From an uncultured Acidimicrobiaceae bacterium (GTDB lineage Bacteria; Actinomycetota; Acidimicrobiia; Acidimicrobiales; RAAP-2): a DNA stretch of 64,000 nucleotides. Positions 1 to 7,987 of this stretch are shown here, piece after piece (the first letter of the stretch is position 1; each line of letters opens with the position of its first letter). A program made the position numbers and the translations under genes. Under the pieces are notes generated by a model, which was given only the letters and a program-made list of their open reading frames with translations, did not search any database and was not told the DNA's origin. The DNA lies in contig CAITPI010000054.1 in assembly GCA_903894295.1 (NCBI GenBank), positions 1 through 64,000 of the forward strand, read 5' to 3'.

Positions 1-112
1 CTCCGTGCATGAAGAGAACGGGGGCGGCATCCGGGTCGCCCCGGACGTCGGCCACGAGGTTCACGCCTTCAAAGCCGGTGAAGCTGACCGTCTCGGATTC
101 CATGGTTGTCAT
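1..112 (-). CDS. Alpha/beta hydrolase, N-terminal fragment cut by the window edge
   Basis: Only the first 37 codons are in the window; the gene continues past base 1. Translated on the minus strand it begins MTTMESETVSFTGFEG and reaches LFMHG at the edge, the oxyanion-hole HG motif that ends strand 3 of alpha/beta hydrolases. The ATG at 112 is preceded by a purine-rich AGGGGTGGG. A second ATG lies three codons in. The substrate cannot be told from this fragment. The small zinc-ribbon gene ends 11 bases upstream on the same strand, so the two may be co-transcribed. The family call rests on a short motif only. Confidence 0.6.
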   Translation of the reverse strand, partial: MTTMESETVSFTGFEGVNLVADVRGDPDAAPVLFMHG

Positions 113-123
113 CGTCCCACCCC

Positions 124-261
124 TCAGGGGCAGCCGAGACCGGCCAGGGCCGCGCAGGCCGGACAGAGCCAGACCGGTCCCTGTTCGTCGCGGTGGAGTT
201 GGGCCAGGGGAGACTGGCAGGAGGCACAGGCGGGCGGCGGGTTTCGGTCTTCGTCGGCCAT
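124..261 (-). CDS. Small zinc-ribbon protein (45 aa)
   Basis: This ORF is too short for the supplied track. The minus strand reads MADEDRNPPPACASC and ends AGLGCP before a TGA. It has two CxxC knuckles, CASC near residues 12-15 and CPAC near 33-36, spaced like a zinc ribbon. It lies directly upstream of the alpha/beta hydrolase on the same strand, so the two probably form one transcript. No clear Shine-Dalgarno precedes the ATG. The function is unknown; a structural zinc site or a protein-protein adaptor is possible. The reading frame, the paired CxxC motifs and the position support a real gene, but the length makes this moderate. Confidence 0.55.
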   Translation of the reverse strand: MADEDRNPPPACASCQSPLAQLHRDEQGPVWLCPACAALAGLGCP

Positions 262-396
262 GGCGAGATGCTACCCAGAAGGCCTGTTACACCCTCTTCG
301 TACAATCGTCTTTCGTGTCGGGCCGGGCAGTACCGTGGCGGTACGGCGGCCCGGTCCGACACGACCAGGTCGGAGCAAGAAACGGCAGGAGTTGCG

Positions 397-843
397 TTGA
401 CCCCCCAGCCCTGGAGCGAAGAGTACCGGTGGGCCCAGTACGCCCGCACCCTGGTCGAGGTGGAGATCACACCCGGGCACTGGATCCACCTGAACGGCCC
501 CGAAGCGATCGACGAGTGGCCGTGGTCGCTGCCGGTGCACATCGTCACGGCCTGGAACCCCGGGGCCGATTTCCGTTCGGACGACGAGAACCGGGAACAA
601 CAGCGTGCACTGATCCGCGAACTGGAGGAGATGGGTCTCACCTGGCTTCCGGCCCACGGTTCAGGTTTCGACGTCGACCACGGAGAGGAGAGCGTTGCCA
701 TCTTCGACCTCGGTCGGGATGCGGCGGTGGCGCTGGCCCGACGGTGGAGTCAGGATGCCGTCTTCGAACTTGAGGCGGACACCATGTGGCTGGTCTTCTG
801 CATCGACGACCGGGTGGTCGAACTTCCGCGGCGCCACGACTGA
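397..843 (+). CDS. DUF3293 domain protein
   Basis: The 148-residue protein matches the DUF3293 pattern: an early IVTAWNPGADFRSDDEN segment, a central GSGFD stretch and a C-terminal region ending in a hydrophobic strand (MWLVFCI). The ORF track starts this frame at 106, but the first 97 codons are low-complexity and overlap other genes. The TTG at 397 preceded by GGCAGGAG is the better start. Family members are small cytoplasmic proteins of unknown role. No membrane segment or signal peptide is visible. It is followed 36 bases later by the alcohol dehydrogenase. Confidence 0.75.
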   Translation: MTPQPWSEEYRWAQYARTLVEVEITPGHWIHLNGPEAIDEWPWSLPVHIVTAWNPGADFRSDDENREQQRALIRELEEMGLTWLPAHGSGFDVDHGEESVAIFDLGRDAAVALARRWSQDAVFELEADTMWLVFCIDDRVVELPRRHD

Positions 844-879
844 CCGTTACCATCGCCAAAGTTCGTCAGTGAGGAAGTC

Positions 880-1989
880 GTGAAAACACAAGCTGCCATC
901 TGCTGGGGTGTGGGACAGAACTGGTCGGTCGAGGAGATCGAACTTGATCCACCCCGGGAGGACGAAGTGCTGGTCCGGGTGGTGGCTTCGGGGCTGTGTC
1001 ACTCGGACGAGCACATCCTGACCGGAGATTCGCCGTTTCCCACGCCGATGATCGGAGGTCACGAAGCCACCGGCATCGTGGAAGAGGTCGGCTCCGGGGT
1101 CCGTTCCCTGATGCCGGGCGACCACGTGGTGATGGCGTTTGTCCCCTCCTGTGGTCGGTGCGTTCCGTGCTCGACGGGCCACCAGAACCTGTGCGATCTC
1201 GGTGCGCTGATCACCCACGGCCGCCAGGCCGACGGGACCTCCCGTCACCACGCCCGTGGCGAGGACCTGAACCTCATGTGCCTGGTGGGGGCCTTCGCCG
1301 ACCACACCGTGGTGGGTGAGGCGAGCTGCATCCGGATCGATCCCTCCTACCCGATGGAAAAGGCGGCCCTGGCCGGCTGCGGTGCCGTCACCGGGTGGGG
1401 ATCGGCGATCCATGCCGGTGCGGTCCGACCGGGCGACCGGGTGGCGGTGGTGGGCTGCGGGGGGATCGGATCCGCCGCCATCCAGGGGGCCCGACTGGCC
1501 GGAGCGGCCGAGATCATCGCCATCGACCCGGTGGCGTTCAAGCGGGAGAAGGCGGTGGGCTTCGGCGCCACCGCCACGTTTGCATCGATGGCCGACGCCT
1601 TCCTTCCGGTGCGCGATCTGACCCGGGGGTTGATGTGCAACCAGGTCATCATGGCCATGGGGGTCGGGCAGGGTGATGTCATGAACGAGGCGCTGGGACT
1701 CACGGCCAAGATGGGTCGGGTGGTCGTCACCAACATCCATCCGGCCCGGGAGCGACACGTCACGATGAACCTGTCGGCGCTCACCAGCCTGGAGAAGCAG
1801 GTGGTCGGTTCGCTGTTCGGTTCGGCCAATCCCCGCTCGGACATTCCGAAACTGCTGGACCTTGACGCTCGGGGGCTGTTCGACCTGTCCGGACTCATCA
1901 CCCGGACCTACCCGCTCGCCGAGGTGAACCAGGGCTACCAGGACCTCCGGGACGGAGTGAACGTCCGCGGCCTCCTCGTCACCGGCTAG
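880..1989 (+). CDS. Zinc-dependent alcohol dehydrogenase, NDMA-dependent type
   Basis: A 369-residue medium-chain dehydrogenase. The catalytic zinc site is GLCHSDEH and GGHEATG near residues 38-62. The structural zinc site is CGRCVPCSTGHQNLC near residues 88-102. The Rossmann motif VVGCGGIGSAAIQ follows near residue 190. The sequence resembles the actinobacterial NDMA-dependent group, whose nicotinamide cofactor stays bound and is reoxidised by an external acceptor; a mycofactocin link is known for that group, but no mycofactocin gene is in this window. It starts with GTG eight bases after GAGGAAG. It ends overlapping the convergent antiporter gene by 4 bases. The substrate is probably a short- or medium-chain alcohol. 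Confidence 0.85.
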   Translation: MKTQAAICWGVGQNWSVEEIELDPPREDEVLVRVVASGLCHSDEHILTGDSPFPTPMIGGHEATGIVEEVGSGVRSLMPGDHVVMAFVPSCGRCVPCSTGHQNLCDLGALITHGRQADGTSRHHARGEDLNLMCLVGAFADHTVVGEASCIRIDPSYPMEKAALAGCGAVTGWGSAIHAGAVRPGDRVAVVGCGGIGSAAIQGARLAGAAEIIAIDPVAFKREKAVGFGATATFASMADAFLPVRDLTRGLMCNQVIMAMGVGQGDVMNEALGLTAKMGRVVVTNIHPARERHVTMNLSALTSLEKQVVGSLFGSANPRSDIPKLLDLDARGLFDLSGLITRTYPLAEVNQGYQDLRDGVNVRGLLVTG

Positions 1990-3266
1990 GTCAACCGGGA
2001 CGCCCGACGCGAGGCAAAGGTCCACCGGGCCGGCTTGGCTGCTTCCCCATCCCCTCCGTCGACGTCGGAAGCAGTCGCCGTGTTCGCCATATGTCGGCCG
2101 TAGGCGGCAATCAGCGGATTGGTACTGATCCCGTGGGCCAGGATGCTGAGGGCCACCGTCATCGAGACCACGGGAAGGATCACCGGCTCCGACGGGCCGA
2201 GCTGGTCGATGGCGATCAGGGCGAAGCACACCGAAGCCATGCCGCGTGGCCCGAACCAGCCGATGAACATGTCGGTGGCCAGACCGAGGCGTGTCCCAAC
2301 CAGGGCGATGGCCACGGGAACCATGCGGATCACGGTCAGGCTCGCCACGCCGTAGATGACCGGCTTTTCCAGGTTTCCATGGACGAGTGTCGGATGCAGC
2401 ATGACCGCGCCGAAGGAGAACCAGATGAAGCACGACAGCAGTTGGCTGAGGGCATCCGGGGCACCCGCCACATCCGGCCCGACCTGACTCTCGAAGACCC
2501 CGAAGGTCAGCCCCCCGATGAAGGCCGCGACGAAGCCGTTTCCGCCCAGGCTGATCGAGACGGCATACGTGCCGATCGCCGTGGCGGCCATGGCCACACT
2601 GGCACTCGATTGGTCGGTCCAGTTCCGACGGATGGCGAGGCGGAGAAGATAACCCGCCAGGAGGCCCGCCACGATGCCGATGGCGACACCGAGCAGGATC
2701 TCCCCGACGGCATCGATAACGGCATGGTGGGTGTGGCCGATGGCGCCCAGGACTCCGGCGATGGCCAAGGGGACCAGGGGGGAGGCAATGCCGTCGTTCA
2801 GGCCGCTCTCGACGTTCAGCGACTGGCGAACCCGAACCGGCACCATGGGGTTGGTCACGATGCCGGCGCCCAGTCCGGCGTCGGTCGGGGCCAGACAGGC
2901 GGAGATGAGTACCACCAGCCACAGGGATGATCCGCCGAAGAGCAGGTTGGCCACGACGGCGCCCAGGATGACCGTGAGGGGGAGGCCGACCCCGAGGAGC
3001 CGGGCCGGTATTCCTGCCTGGTGGCGCAGCGACGAGACCCGCACCCGGGCGGCGTCGGAGAAGAGGATCAGGGCCAGGGCGAGTTCGGCCACCGTCTGGA
3101 TCATGGACGACGTCACGGTCATGTGAAAGCCGGGGAGACCTTCGAGAACGACACCGGCTCCGGCGAAGACCATGGGTTCGGTAATGCTCCACCGGTCGGC
3201 CACCGAGGCGAACGAGGACCACGCCAGAATCAACACGGTGATGACGGCAACATCTCCCCACGTCAC
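1986..3266 (-). CDS. Cation:proton antiporter (CPA1/NhaP-like)
   Basis: A 426-residue polytopic membrane protein with about a dozen hydrophobic segments. Family landmarks are the acidic ACLAPTDAGLGAG segment (near residues 144-156) and LNVESGLNDGIASP (near 175-188), matching the APTDP and ESxxNDG motifs of Na+/H+ antiporters. The ND pair is the expected cation-binding site. The role is probably pH and sodium homeostasis at the inner membrane. It starts with GTG after AAGGGAG. The tail is hydrophilic and short (DVDGGDGEAAK). The gene converges on the alcohol dehydrogenase and diverges from the sulfotransferase. Confidence 0.88.
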   Translation of the reverse strand: MTWGDVAVITVLILAWSSFASVADRWSITEPMVFAGAGVVLEGLPGFHMTVTSSMIQTVAELALALILFSDAARVRVSSLRHQAGIPARLLGVGLPLTVILGAVVANLLFGGSSLWLVVLISACLAPTDAGLGAGIVTNPMVPVRVRQSLNVESGLNDGIASPLVPLAIAGVLGAIGHTHHAVIDAVGEILLGVAIGIVAGLLAGYLLRLAIRRNWTDQSSASVAMAATAIGTYAVSISLGGNGFVAAFIGGLTFGVFESQVGPDVAGAPDALSQLLSCFIWFSFGAVMLHPTLVHGNLEKPVIYGVASLTVIRMVPVAIALVGTRLGLATDMFIGWFGPRGMASVCFALIAIDQLGPSEPVILPVVSMTVALSILAHGISTNPLIAAYGRHMANTATASDVDGGDGEAAKPARWTFASRRASRLT

Positions 3267-3509
3267 GGTGACTCCCTTGGTCGTGTCCGCCAGAGATCAT
3301 CGCCCCTTTTGCCGCTTCGGTGGTGCCAGATCCGGTTTCCACCTCCTCCCTCACCGAGGGGACCGAACCCTCCGCCCGGCCCCGGGCAACGCCGGCGGGA
3401 CCGTCGAAGTCGGAAGTGGGCCCCGGGAGCGGGGTGGATCGGCGGAGGGGATGTGCCCGAAGGGTTTCGCCTCCTGTGCAAGGCTGGAGAGGTGGCGCTG
3501 CCCCCCGTG

Positions 3510-4346
3510 ATGAAACAGATGTACCGCCGTCTCCCGGAGCCAATGCGGCGGGCGTTGGCCAACGCGGCGGGGACCCACGCCCCATGGGAAGCGGGCTTCG
3601 ATTTCACACCGCCGGGACTTCTGGCCGGCGAAGTGATCGGACCTCCGGACTTCGTGGGAGTCGGCGTGCAGAAGGCGGGAACCAGTTGGTGGTACGAGTT
3701 GATCCTCGAGCATCCTGACGTCTACCACCGGAGGGACATCGCCAAGGAGCGTCACTACCTGACCCGGTTTCTCGACCAACCTTTCGGGCCGGCGGAGATT
3801 GAGGGCTACCACGGGTGGTTCCCCCGCAAACCGGGAACGGTGACCGGAGAGTGGACTCCGAACTATCTGACCTACCCCTGGGTGCTGCCGCTTCTGGCCG
3901 AGGCCGCTCCGGACGCCAGGATTCTGGTGGCCCTGCGGGACCCGGTGGCCCGCTTCCTGTCCGGCTTCACCTTCCGTCTGTCGATGGGCGCTCCCCATGG
4001 GGTGACCACGGTGGCTGACGCCTACCGCCAGGGCTTCTACGCCCGGATGCTCAACGACCTCTACCAGTGGTTTCCCGCCGAACAGGTGCTTGTCCTCCAG
4101 TACGAGCAGATGCGGAACGACCCGCAGCACTGGCTCGACCAGACCTTCTCGTTCCTCGGCCTGGATCCCTTCCGGCCGGCCGAGATCAGCCGGGAGGTCA
4201 ACGTGACCCGGCAGAAGCGGGTGGAGCTCGATCCCGAAGCCCGACGTCGGATCGTCGACATCTACCGCCCTGATGTCATCGAGCTCCGGGGCCTGGTGCC
4301 CCAACTCGACGTCGGCCTGTGGCCCGATTTCGCCGATCTGGCCTGA
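3510..4346 (+). CDS. Sulfotransferase family protein
   Basis: A PAPS-dependent sulfotransferase-fold protein of about 278 residues. The 5'-phosphosulfate loop is GVQKAGTSWWYELIL near residue 52, and the 3'-phosphate motif is LVALRDPVARFLSGF near residue 137, with the expected Arg and Ser. The region resembles heparan-sulfate-type and bacterial sulfotransferases; the acceptor is unknown. The track ORF begins at 3021, but that extension is low-complexity and covers the divergent antiporter. Start codons at 3492 (GTG), 3507 (GTG) and 3510 (ATG) are possible; GAGAGG lies about 15 bases before the last. The 243 bases between the antiporter start and this gene hold nothing else I recognise. Confidence 0.82.
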   Translation: MKQMYRRLPEPMRRALANAAGTHAPWEAGFDFTPPGLLAGEVIGPPDFVGVGVQKAGTSWWYELILEHPDVYHRRDIAKERHYLTRFLDQPFGPAEIEGYHGWFPRKPGTVTGEWTPNYLTYPWVLPLLAEAAPDARILVALRDPVARFLSGFTFRLSMGAPHGVTTVADAYRQGFYARMLNDLYQWFPAEQVLVLQYEQMRNDPQHWLDQTFSFLGLDPFRPAEISREVNVTRQKRVELDPEARRRIVDIYRPDVIELRGLVPQLDVGLWPDFADLA

Positions 4347-4378
4347 GGGGATCCCGGCTAGGCGGGTGGCCAACTCAC

Positions 4379-4384
4379 TAGAGT
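4379..4384 (+). promoter_or_regulatory. -10 box for a leaderless tetR transcript
   Basis: TAGAGT sits 7 bases before the GTG at 4392, and no Shine-Dalgarno lies between. This is the spacing of a leaderless actinobacterial mRNA, inferred from sequence only. Confidence 0.5.
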
Positions 4385-4391
4385 CAAAAGG

Positions 4392-5045
4392 GTGAGTGAG
4401 CGCGACCCTGGAAACCAACAGGAATCGACAACCGAAAGCGACCAGTCTCCGCCACCGGTGGAGCGAAGGAACTACGTCACGCGTCACGAGGCCGGACCGC
4501 GCCTGATCAATACCACGATCGAACTGCTCCGGACGATGACCTTCCCGGAAGTGACAACCCGACGGATCGCCGAAGCGGCCGAGTTGAACCTGCTGGCCAT
4601 CCAACGGATCTTCGGCTCCCAGACCGGTCTCTTTGTGGCCGTGGCCCAGACGTTGGCCCACAACACCGGTGAGCGACTGCTGCGGGAAGACGCACCGGAC
4701 GCCATCATGGCGGTGTTCGCCGATCCGGACGTTGTGTTGCGGACCCGGCTTGTGGCCTGGTTGGTGGGCAACGGAACCGACCCCAAGGTGTTCCGCACCG
4801 ACCCCGAATCGGCCCAACTCCCGATGATCCTGCGGAAGCGAATCGAATCCCATGGCCTGGGCGAGAACTCACCGGTGGCGGCCCGGGTGTACTCGGAGAT
4901 CCTCACGGTGGCGACCGAAGGCTTCGTCACCTTTGCCGAGACCCATGACTTCACGGCCGGAGACTACGAGAAGGCGGCCCAGCTCCTGACGCTCCTGGCG
5001 GACCGACTGCCCGGACTCGCCGGGGAGTTGGGCTGGGAGAACTAG
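4392..5045 (+). CDS. TetR family transcriptional regulator
   Basis: A 217-residue protein with an N-terminal tail rich in Ser/Pro, then a TetR helix-turn-helix. RLINTTIELLRTMTFPEVTT leads into RRIAEAAELNLLAIQRIFGS, with the usual F/Y near the end of the recognition helix. The C-terminal 130 residues are a helical ligand-binding domain of unknown specificity. It probably acts as a repressor for a nearby gene; the esterase next to it converges, so its target is not obvious. GTG start with a -10 box just upstream. Confidence 0.85.
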   Translation: MSERDPGNQQESTTESDQSPPPVERRNYVTRHEAGPRLINTTIELLRTMTFPEVTTRRIAEAAELNLLAIQRIFGSQTGLFVAVAQTLAHNTGERLLREDAPDAIMAVFADPDVVLRTRLVAWLVGNGTDPKVFRTDPESAQLPMILRKRIESHGLGENSPVAARVYSEILTVATEGFVTFAETHDFTAGDYEKAAQLLTLLADRLPGLAGELGWEN

Positions 5046-5047
5046 TC

Positions 5048-5069
5048 CCCGGCGTCGTCGGATGCCGGG
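5048..5069. terminator. Hairpin between convergent tetR and esterase genes
   Basis: CCCGGC and GCCGGG form a 6-bp GC stem with a 10-base loop between two convergent genes. There is no T-tract, so it is a stem-loop that could stop both transcripts, not a classical intrinsic terminator. Confidence 0.4.
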
Positions 5070-5077
5070 CAGGATCC

Positions 5078-6286
5078 CTACGCGAGGGCGTGCTGCATGA
5101 GTTGGCCCATCGAAAGGCAGACCTCCGTGGCCAACTGGTGGCAAGTCGCCACGATGCCCATGCCGAAGAATCCGTGGATCTGGTCGTCGTAGCACCGATG
5201 GACAACCGGAACCCTGGCGGCCCGGAGGGATTCCGCGTAGGCGAGGCCTTCGTCCCGCAGGGGATCAAAACCGGCGGTCACCACAAGGGCCGGGGCCAGT
5301 CCTTCATGACCAGGGGCGAGTATCGGCGATACCGAAGGTAGCAGCCACGTTGCCTCGTCGGGAAGGTAGGCGTGGCGGAACTCCTCCATGCCCTTGCGGG
5401 TCAGGAAGAAGCCGTCGGCCAGGGTTCGCATGGAGCCACTGTCCAGACGGGCGTCCACCGCCGGATAGACCAGTCCCTGGGCAACCGGCGCCGGCACGTC
5501 GGGCACCTCGATCCCGTCGACGACCCCGCCGTCCCGGGTGAGCAGGGCCACCACAGCGGCCAGGTTGCCCCCGGCGCTGTCTCCCATGACTCCCACGATG
5601 CCCGGGGCCGTGCCGAGCTCGTCGGCATGGTCGTGCACCCATGCGTAGGCGTCCAGTGCGTCGTGGATGGCGGCCGGCCAGGGATGTTCGGGCGCCAGGC
5701 GGTAGTCGACGGCCACCACCACGCAGCCGGTGACGGCAGCCAGCAGCTGGCAGTCGCCGTCGTGGGAGTCAAGGTTGCCGAGTACCCAACCTCCGCCGTG
5801 GAGGAACAGGATCGCCCCGTTTCGCCGGCCCGGGTGGATGCCCGAGCCGAACCGGCGGTAGATGCGCACGGGAACCTCGGCTGATCCGTTCGAGGAAGGA
5901 AGCCGACGGTTGGTGACGTAGACGTCCCGGCGTTGGGGCATCGACATCCGTGCCGTCTGGGCAAACGTCTGCCGGGTGGCGGTGGGGTCAGGCCCAAGTC
6001 CCTCGAGCGGTGCCCCCGAGAAGCGCTCGGCGGCGGACGAGAGGGCCAGCAACGCCTGGAGGCTCCGGTCGAGCTGCCGTCCTTCCCGGATCACCGGGGC
6101 GCTCTGGCCGGTCAGACGCAGGAGAGGCTCAGGGTGGGCCAGGACCTTGCGGATCAGGGCACCGGAGATGCTCCAGCGCTCGTTTCTCCGACGCCGGACC
6201 GGATCGAAGGCGGCCATGGCCATCCCGCGCTTCCACGGTTCCCGGGGGCGCGACGGTTCGGACGACGGGGACGGGATCGTGGCCAT
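5078..6286 (-). CDS. Alpha/beta hydrolase, hormone-sensitive-lipase-type esterase
   Basis: A 402-residue protein with an HSL-family core. It has the HGGGW oxyanion motif (near residue 163), DYRLAPEHPWPAA, and the nucleophile elbow GDSAGGN (near 236). The acidic residue is in GFDPLRDEG and the histidine in DDQIHGFFG. These give a complete Ser-Asp-His triad. The first 120 residues are a variable cap. It probably hydrolyses short-chain esters in the cytoplasm. A second ATG 21 codons in is an alternative start. The gene diverges from the cysteine hydrolase over 70 bases. Confidence 0.87.
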   Translation of the reverse strand: MATIPSPSSEPSRPREPWKRGMAMAAFDPVRRRRNERWSISGALIRKVLAHPEPLLRLTGQSAPVIREGRQLDRSLQALLALSSAAERFSGAPLEGLGPDPTATRQTFAQTARMSMPQRRDVYVTNRRLPSSNGSAEVPVRIYRRFGSGIHPGRRNGAILFLHGGGWVLGNLDSHDGDCQLLAAVTGCVVVAVDYRLAPEHPWPAAIHDALDAYAWVHDHADELGTAPGIVGVMGDSAGGNLAAVVALLTRDGGVVDGIEVPDVPAPVAQGLVYPAVDARLDSGSMRTLADGFFLTRKGMEEFRHAYLPDEATWLLPSVSPILAPGHEGLAPALVVTAGFDPLRDEGLAYAESLRAARVPVVHRCYDDQIHGFFGMGIVATCHQLATEVCLSMGQLMQHALA

Positions 6287-6356
6287 GTCTTATGGTTGCC
6301 GTTCCCGGCTGGCTTGGCAACCGGCACCGGCGAAGCTTCTGGGCCAAGATGGTCCC

Positions 6357-6980
6357 GTGCGCTACCAACTTGATCCTGCCCACACGGCCCTTCTGGTCAT
6401 CGATGCCCAGGAGGAGTACTTCGATCCTGACGGTCCGGCCTACTTTCCCGAAGCGGCGGCCACCCTCGGTGCGCTCAACCGGCTGATCGGGGCGTTTGAC
6501 GACCGTGCGGCTCCGGTCATCTACCTTCGCCATGCCCACCGGGACACGGGCGTCGACGTTGGGCGCATGGGGGATTTCGCTGAAGACGACGAGGAAGACT
6601 CGTTCGTCGAGGGAAGCGCCCGGGTGGCGTTCCACTCCGGACTCTGCGAGGCGGCCAACGCCACGATCGTGACCAAGAACCGCTACGACTCGTTCATCGG
6701 GACCGACCTCGAGGGGATCCTGCGGACGCTTGGCATCCGCACCGTCGTGGTCTCGGGCTACATGACGAGTTTCTGCTGTGACTCGACGGCCCGGGGCGCC
6801 CACAGCCGGGACTACGAGACCGTCTTTGTCCTCGATGCGGTGGGGGGACCCGACCTCGAGCGACTCGACGGCAGTGACTACCCGGCCGGCGAGGTCAAGG
6901 AGGACGTGGCCGCCGCGCTGGCGGCCGGATTCGCCGATGTGGCATCGGTCGACGACGTTGTTGCGGCGCTTGGTGGCTGA
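6357..6980 (+). CDS. Isochorismatase-family cysteine hydrolase
   Basis: A 207-residue hydrolase of the isochorismatase fold. The triad is visible: Asp in LLVIDAQEEYF near residue 15, Lys in IVTKNRYDSF near 107, and Cys in GYMTSFCCDSTARGA near 140. The family covers nicotinamidases, N-carbamoylsarcosine amidases and isochorismatases; I cannot choose between them. The track ORF starts at 5976, inside the opposite gene. GTG at 6357 begins at the family's N-terminal strand. A CAAGAT box 6 bases upstream and no Shine-Dalgarno hint at leaderless translation. It ends 2 bases before the next gene. Confidence 0.83.
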   Translation: MRYQLDPAHTALLVIDAQEEYFDPDGPAYFPEAAATLGALNRLIGAFDDRAAPVIYLRHAHRDTGVDVGRMGDFAEDDEEDSFVEGSARVAFHSGLCEAANATIVTKNRYDSFIGTDLEGILRTLGIRTVVVSGYMTSFCCDSTARGAHSRDYETVFVLDAVGGPDLERLDGSDYPAGEVKEDVAAALAAGFADVASVDDVVAALGG

Positions 6981-6982
6981 CC

Positions 6983-7471
6983 ATGGGTGAGGCCCAGACG
7001 ATCAACGTGAACGTGAGACGCCAGGGCTGTGGCTCGGGTTGCGGCACGGCCTTGTTGATCTTCTTCGCCATCGCCCTGGTGGTGTCGGCGGTCAGTTTCC
7101 TGGCCCACTACTGGTACGTCACGGTTCCCGTCCTGGTCGTGGTCGTGGTCCTGATCGCCGTCGGCATCCGGGCCGGGAAGAAGGATCAGGGAAGTGCCAC
7201 CGGGAAACCGGATCCCGGATCGACCGTCTCCCCGATCGAAGCCCGCACCTATGACCAGGACGGGTCCCCTGACCAGGACGGGTCCCCGGCCCCCACGTTG
7301 AGAGTCGTTCCGTCACCCACGCCACCTCCGGTGCCGCCTCCGCCTCCGGCGGTCGAACCGGGCTGGATCACCGACCCCGCAGATCCGACCCACATTGCCT
7401 ACTGGGACGGGATGCGTTACGTGGCCCACAAGTGGCTGCGGGGATCGGAGTGGGTCGACGGGGACGGGTAG
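6983..7471 (+). CDS. Small two-helix membrane protein with DUF2510-like C-terminus
   Basis: 162 residues. A short N-terminal segment with two cysteines (CGSGC) leads to two adjacent hydrophobic helices (about residues 20-40 and 45-65). A flexible Pro/Asp-rich linker follows, holding the tandem DQDGSPDQDGSP. The C-terminus, GWITDPADP then IAYWDGMRYV, resembles the DUF2510 motif (GWYPDP...RYWDG) found on many actinobacterial membrane proteins. The start is 2 bases after the cysteine hydrolase stop, so the two are probably co-transcribed. The function is unknown. Confidence 0.65.
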   Translation: MGEAQTINVNVRRQGCGSGCGTALLIFFAIALVVSAVSFLAHYWYVTVPVLVVVVVLIAVGIRAGKKDQGSATGKPDPGSTVSPIEARTYDQDGSPDQDGSPAPTLRVVPSPTPPPVPPPPPAVEPGWITDPADPTHIAYWDGMRYVAHKWLRGSEWVDGDG

Positions 7472-7517
7472 GCCGGAGGAAGGGTAGTCGGGCCGACGGA
7501 ACGTCGGCGTCGAACCT

Positions 7518-7943
7518 TCAGAGCGCGTCGGTCGACCAGCCGGTCGTCGCGGTGACCTGGAGAACGATCATCCCGGCAAACGGCCGCCGGCGATACTGGA
7601 CGATCTTCTCCGCCAGCGTCCTGGCGAGGATGGCGACGACCTCAGGGGCCGGATCGGGCTGGTGGAGCAGTTCGGCCCGCACCCAGAACAGCCGGGACCG
7701 GTCGCCTGGATCCTGGTGACCGACCAGCAGGGCCGCTCTGGGATCCGTCTCGAGGTTCATCTTCCGCTGGAGCCGGGTGGTGGATTTGTCCTTGACCGTG
7801 TCGATGGGGATGCCCACCAGATCGCCGTCAACGGCGTAAACACACGGAACCGGATCCACGCCGCGGTGGAGGTGGGCCGTGCAGAGCACACCGTGGTGGG
7901 CGGCGGCCAGGAGGCGTTCGGCTTCGTCGGTGTCAAGTTCCAC
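7518..7943 (-). CDS. PPOX-class (FMN/F420 split-barrel) oxidoreductase, copy 1
   Basis: About 141 residues with the pyridoxamine-oxidase-like split barrel. HGVLCTAHLHRGVDPVPCVYAV opens the barrel, followed by TTRLQRKMNLETDPRAALLVGH and FWVRAELL. The TRL..N(L/I)E.DPRAALLV.H and WVRAE pattern resembles the TIGR03668 F420-dependent group. Thus F420 or FMN is the probable cofactor. The track begins at a TTG at 7979; GTG at 7943 has AGGAAC upstream and matches the start of the paralogue at 9589. It lies downstream of the acyl-CoA ligase on the same strand. Confidence 0.75.
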   Translation of the reverse strand: MELDTDEAERLLAAAHHGVLCTAHLHRGVDPVPCVYAVDGDLVGIPIDTVKDKSTTRLQRKMNLETDPRAALLVGHQDPGDRSRLFWVRAELLHQPDPAPEVVAILARTLAEKIVQYRRRPFAGMIVLQVTATTGWSTDAL

Positions 7944-7987
7944 ACCAACGAGGTTCCTACCAACCGGGCCGGGAGGCAACTCCGGGA

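Noticed and set aside
847-3585. 912-residue minus-strand ORF
   Set aside because: It runs antisense to the alcohol dehydrogenase and out of frame with the antiporter, and its translation is Arg/Gly/His/Pro-rich with no domain. It is a high-GC shadow.
7944-7979. TTG start at 7979 for PPOX copy 1
   Set aside because: GTG at 7943 has a ribosome site and aligns with the start of its paralogue, so the extra 12 codons are unlikely to be translated.
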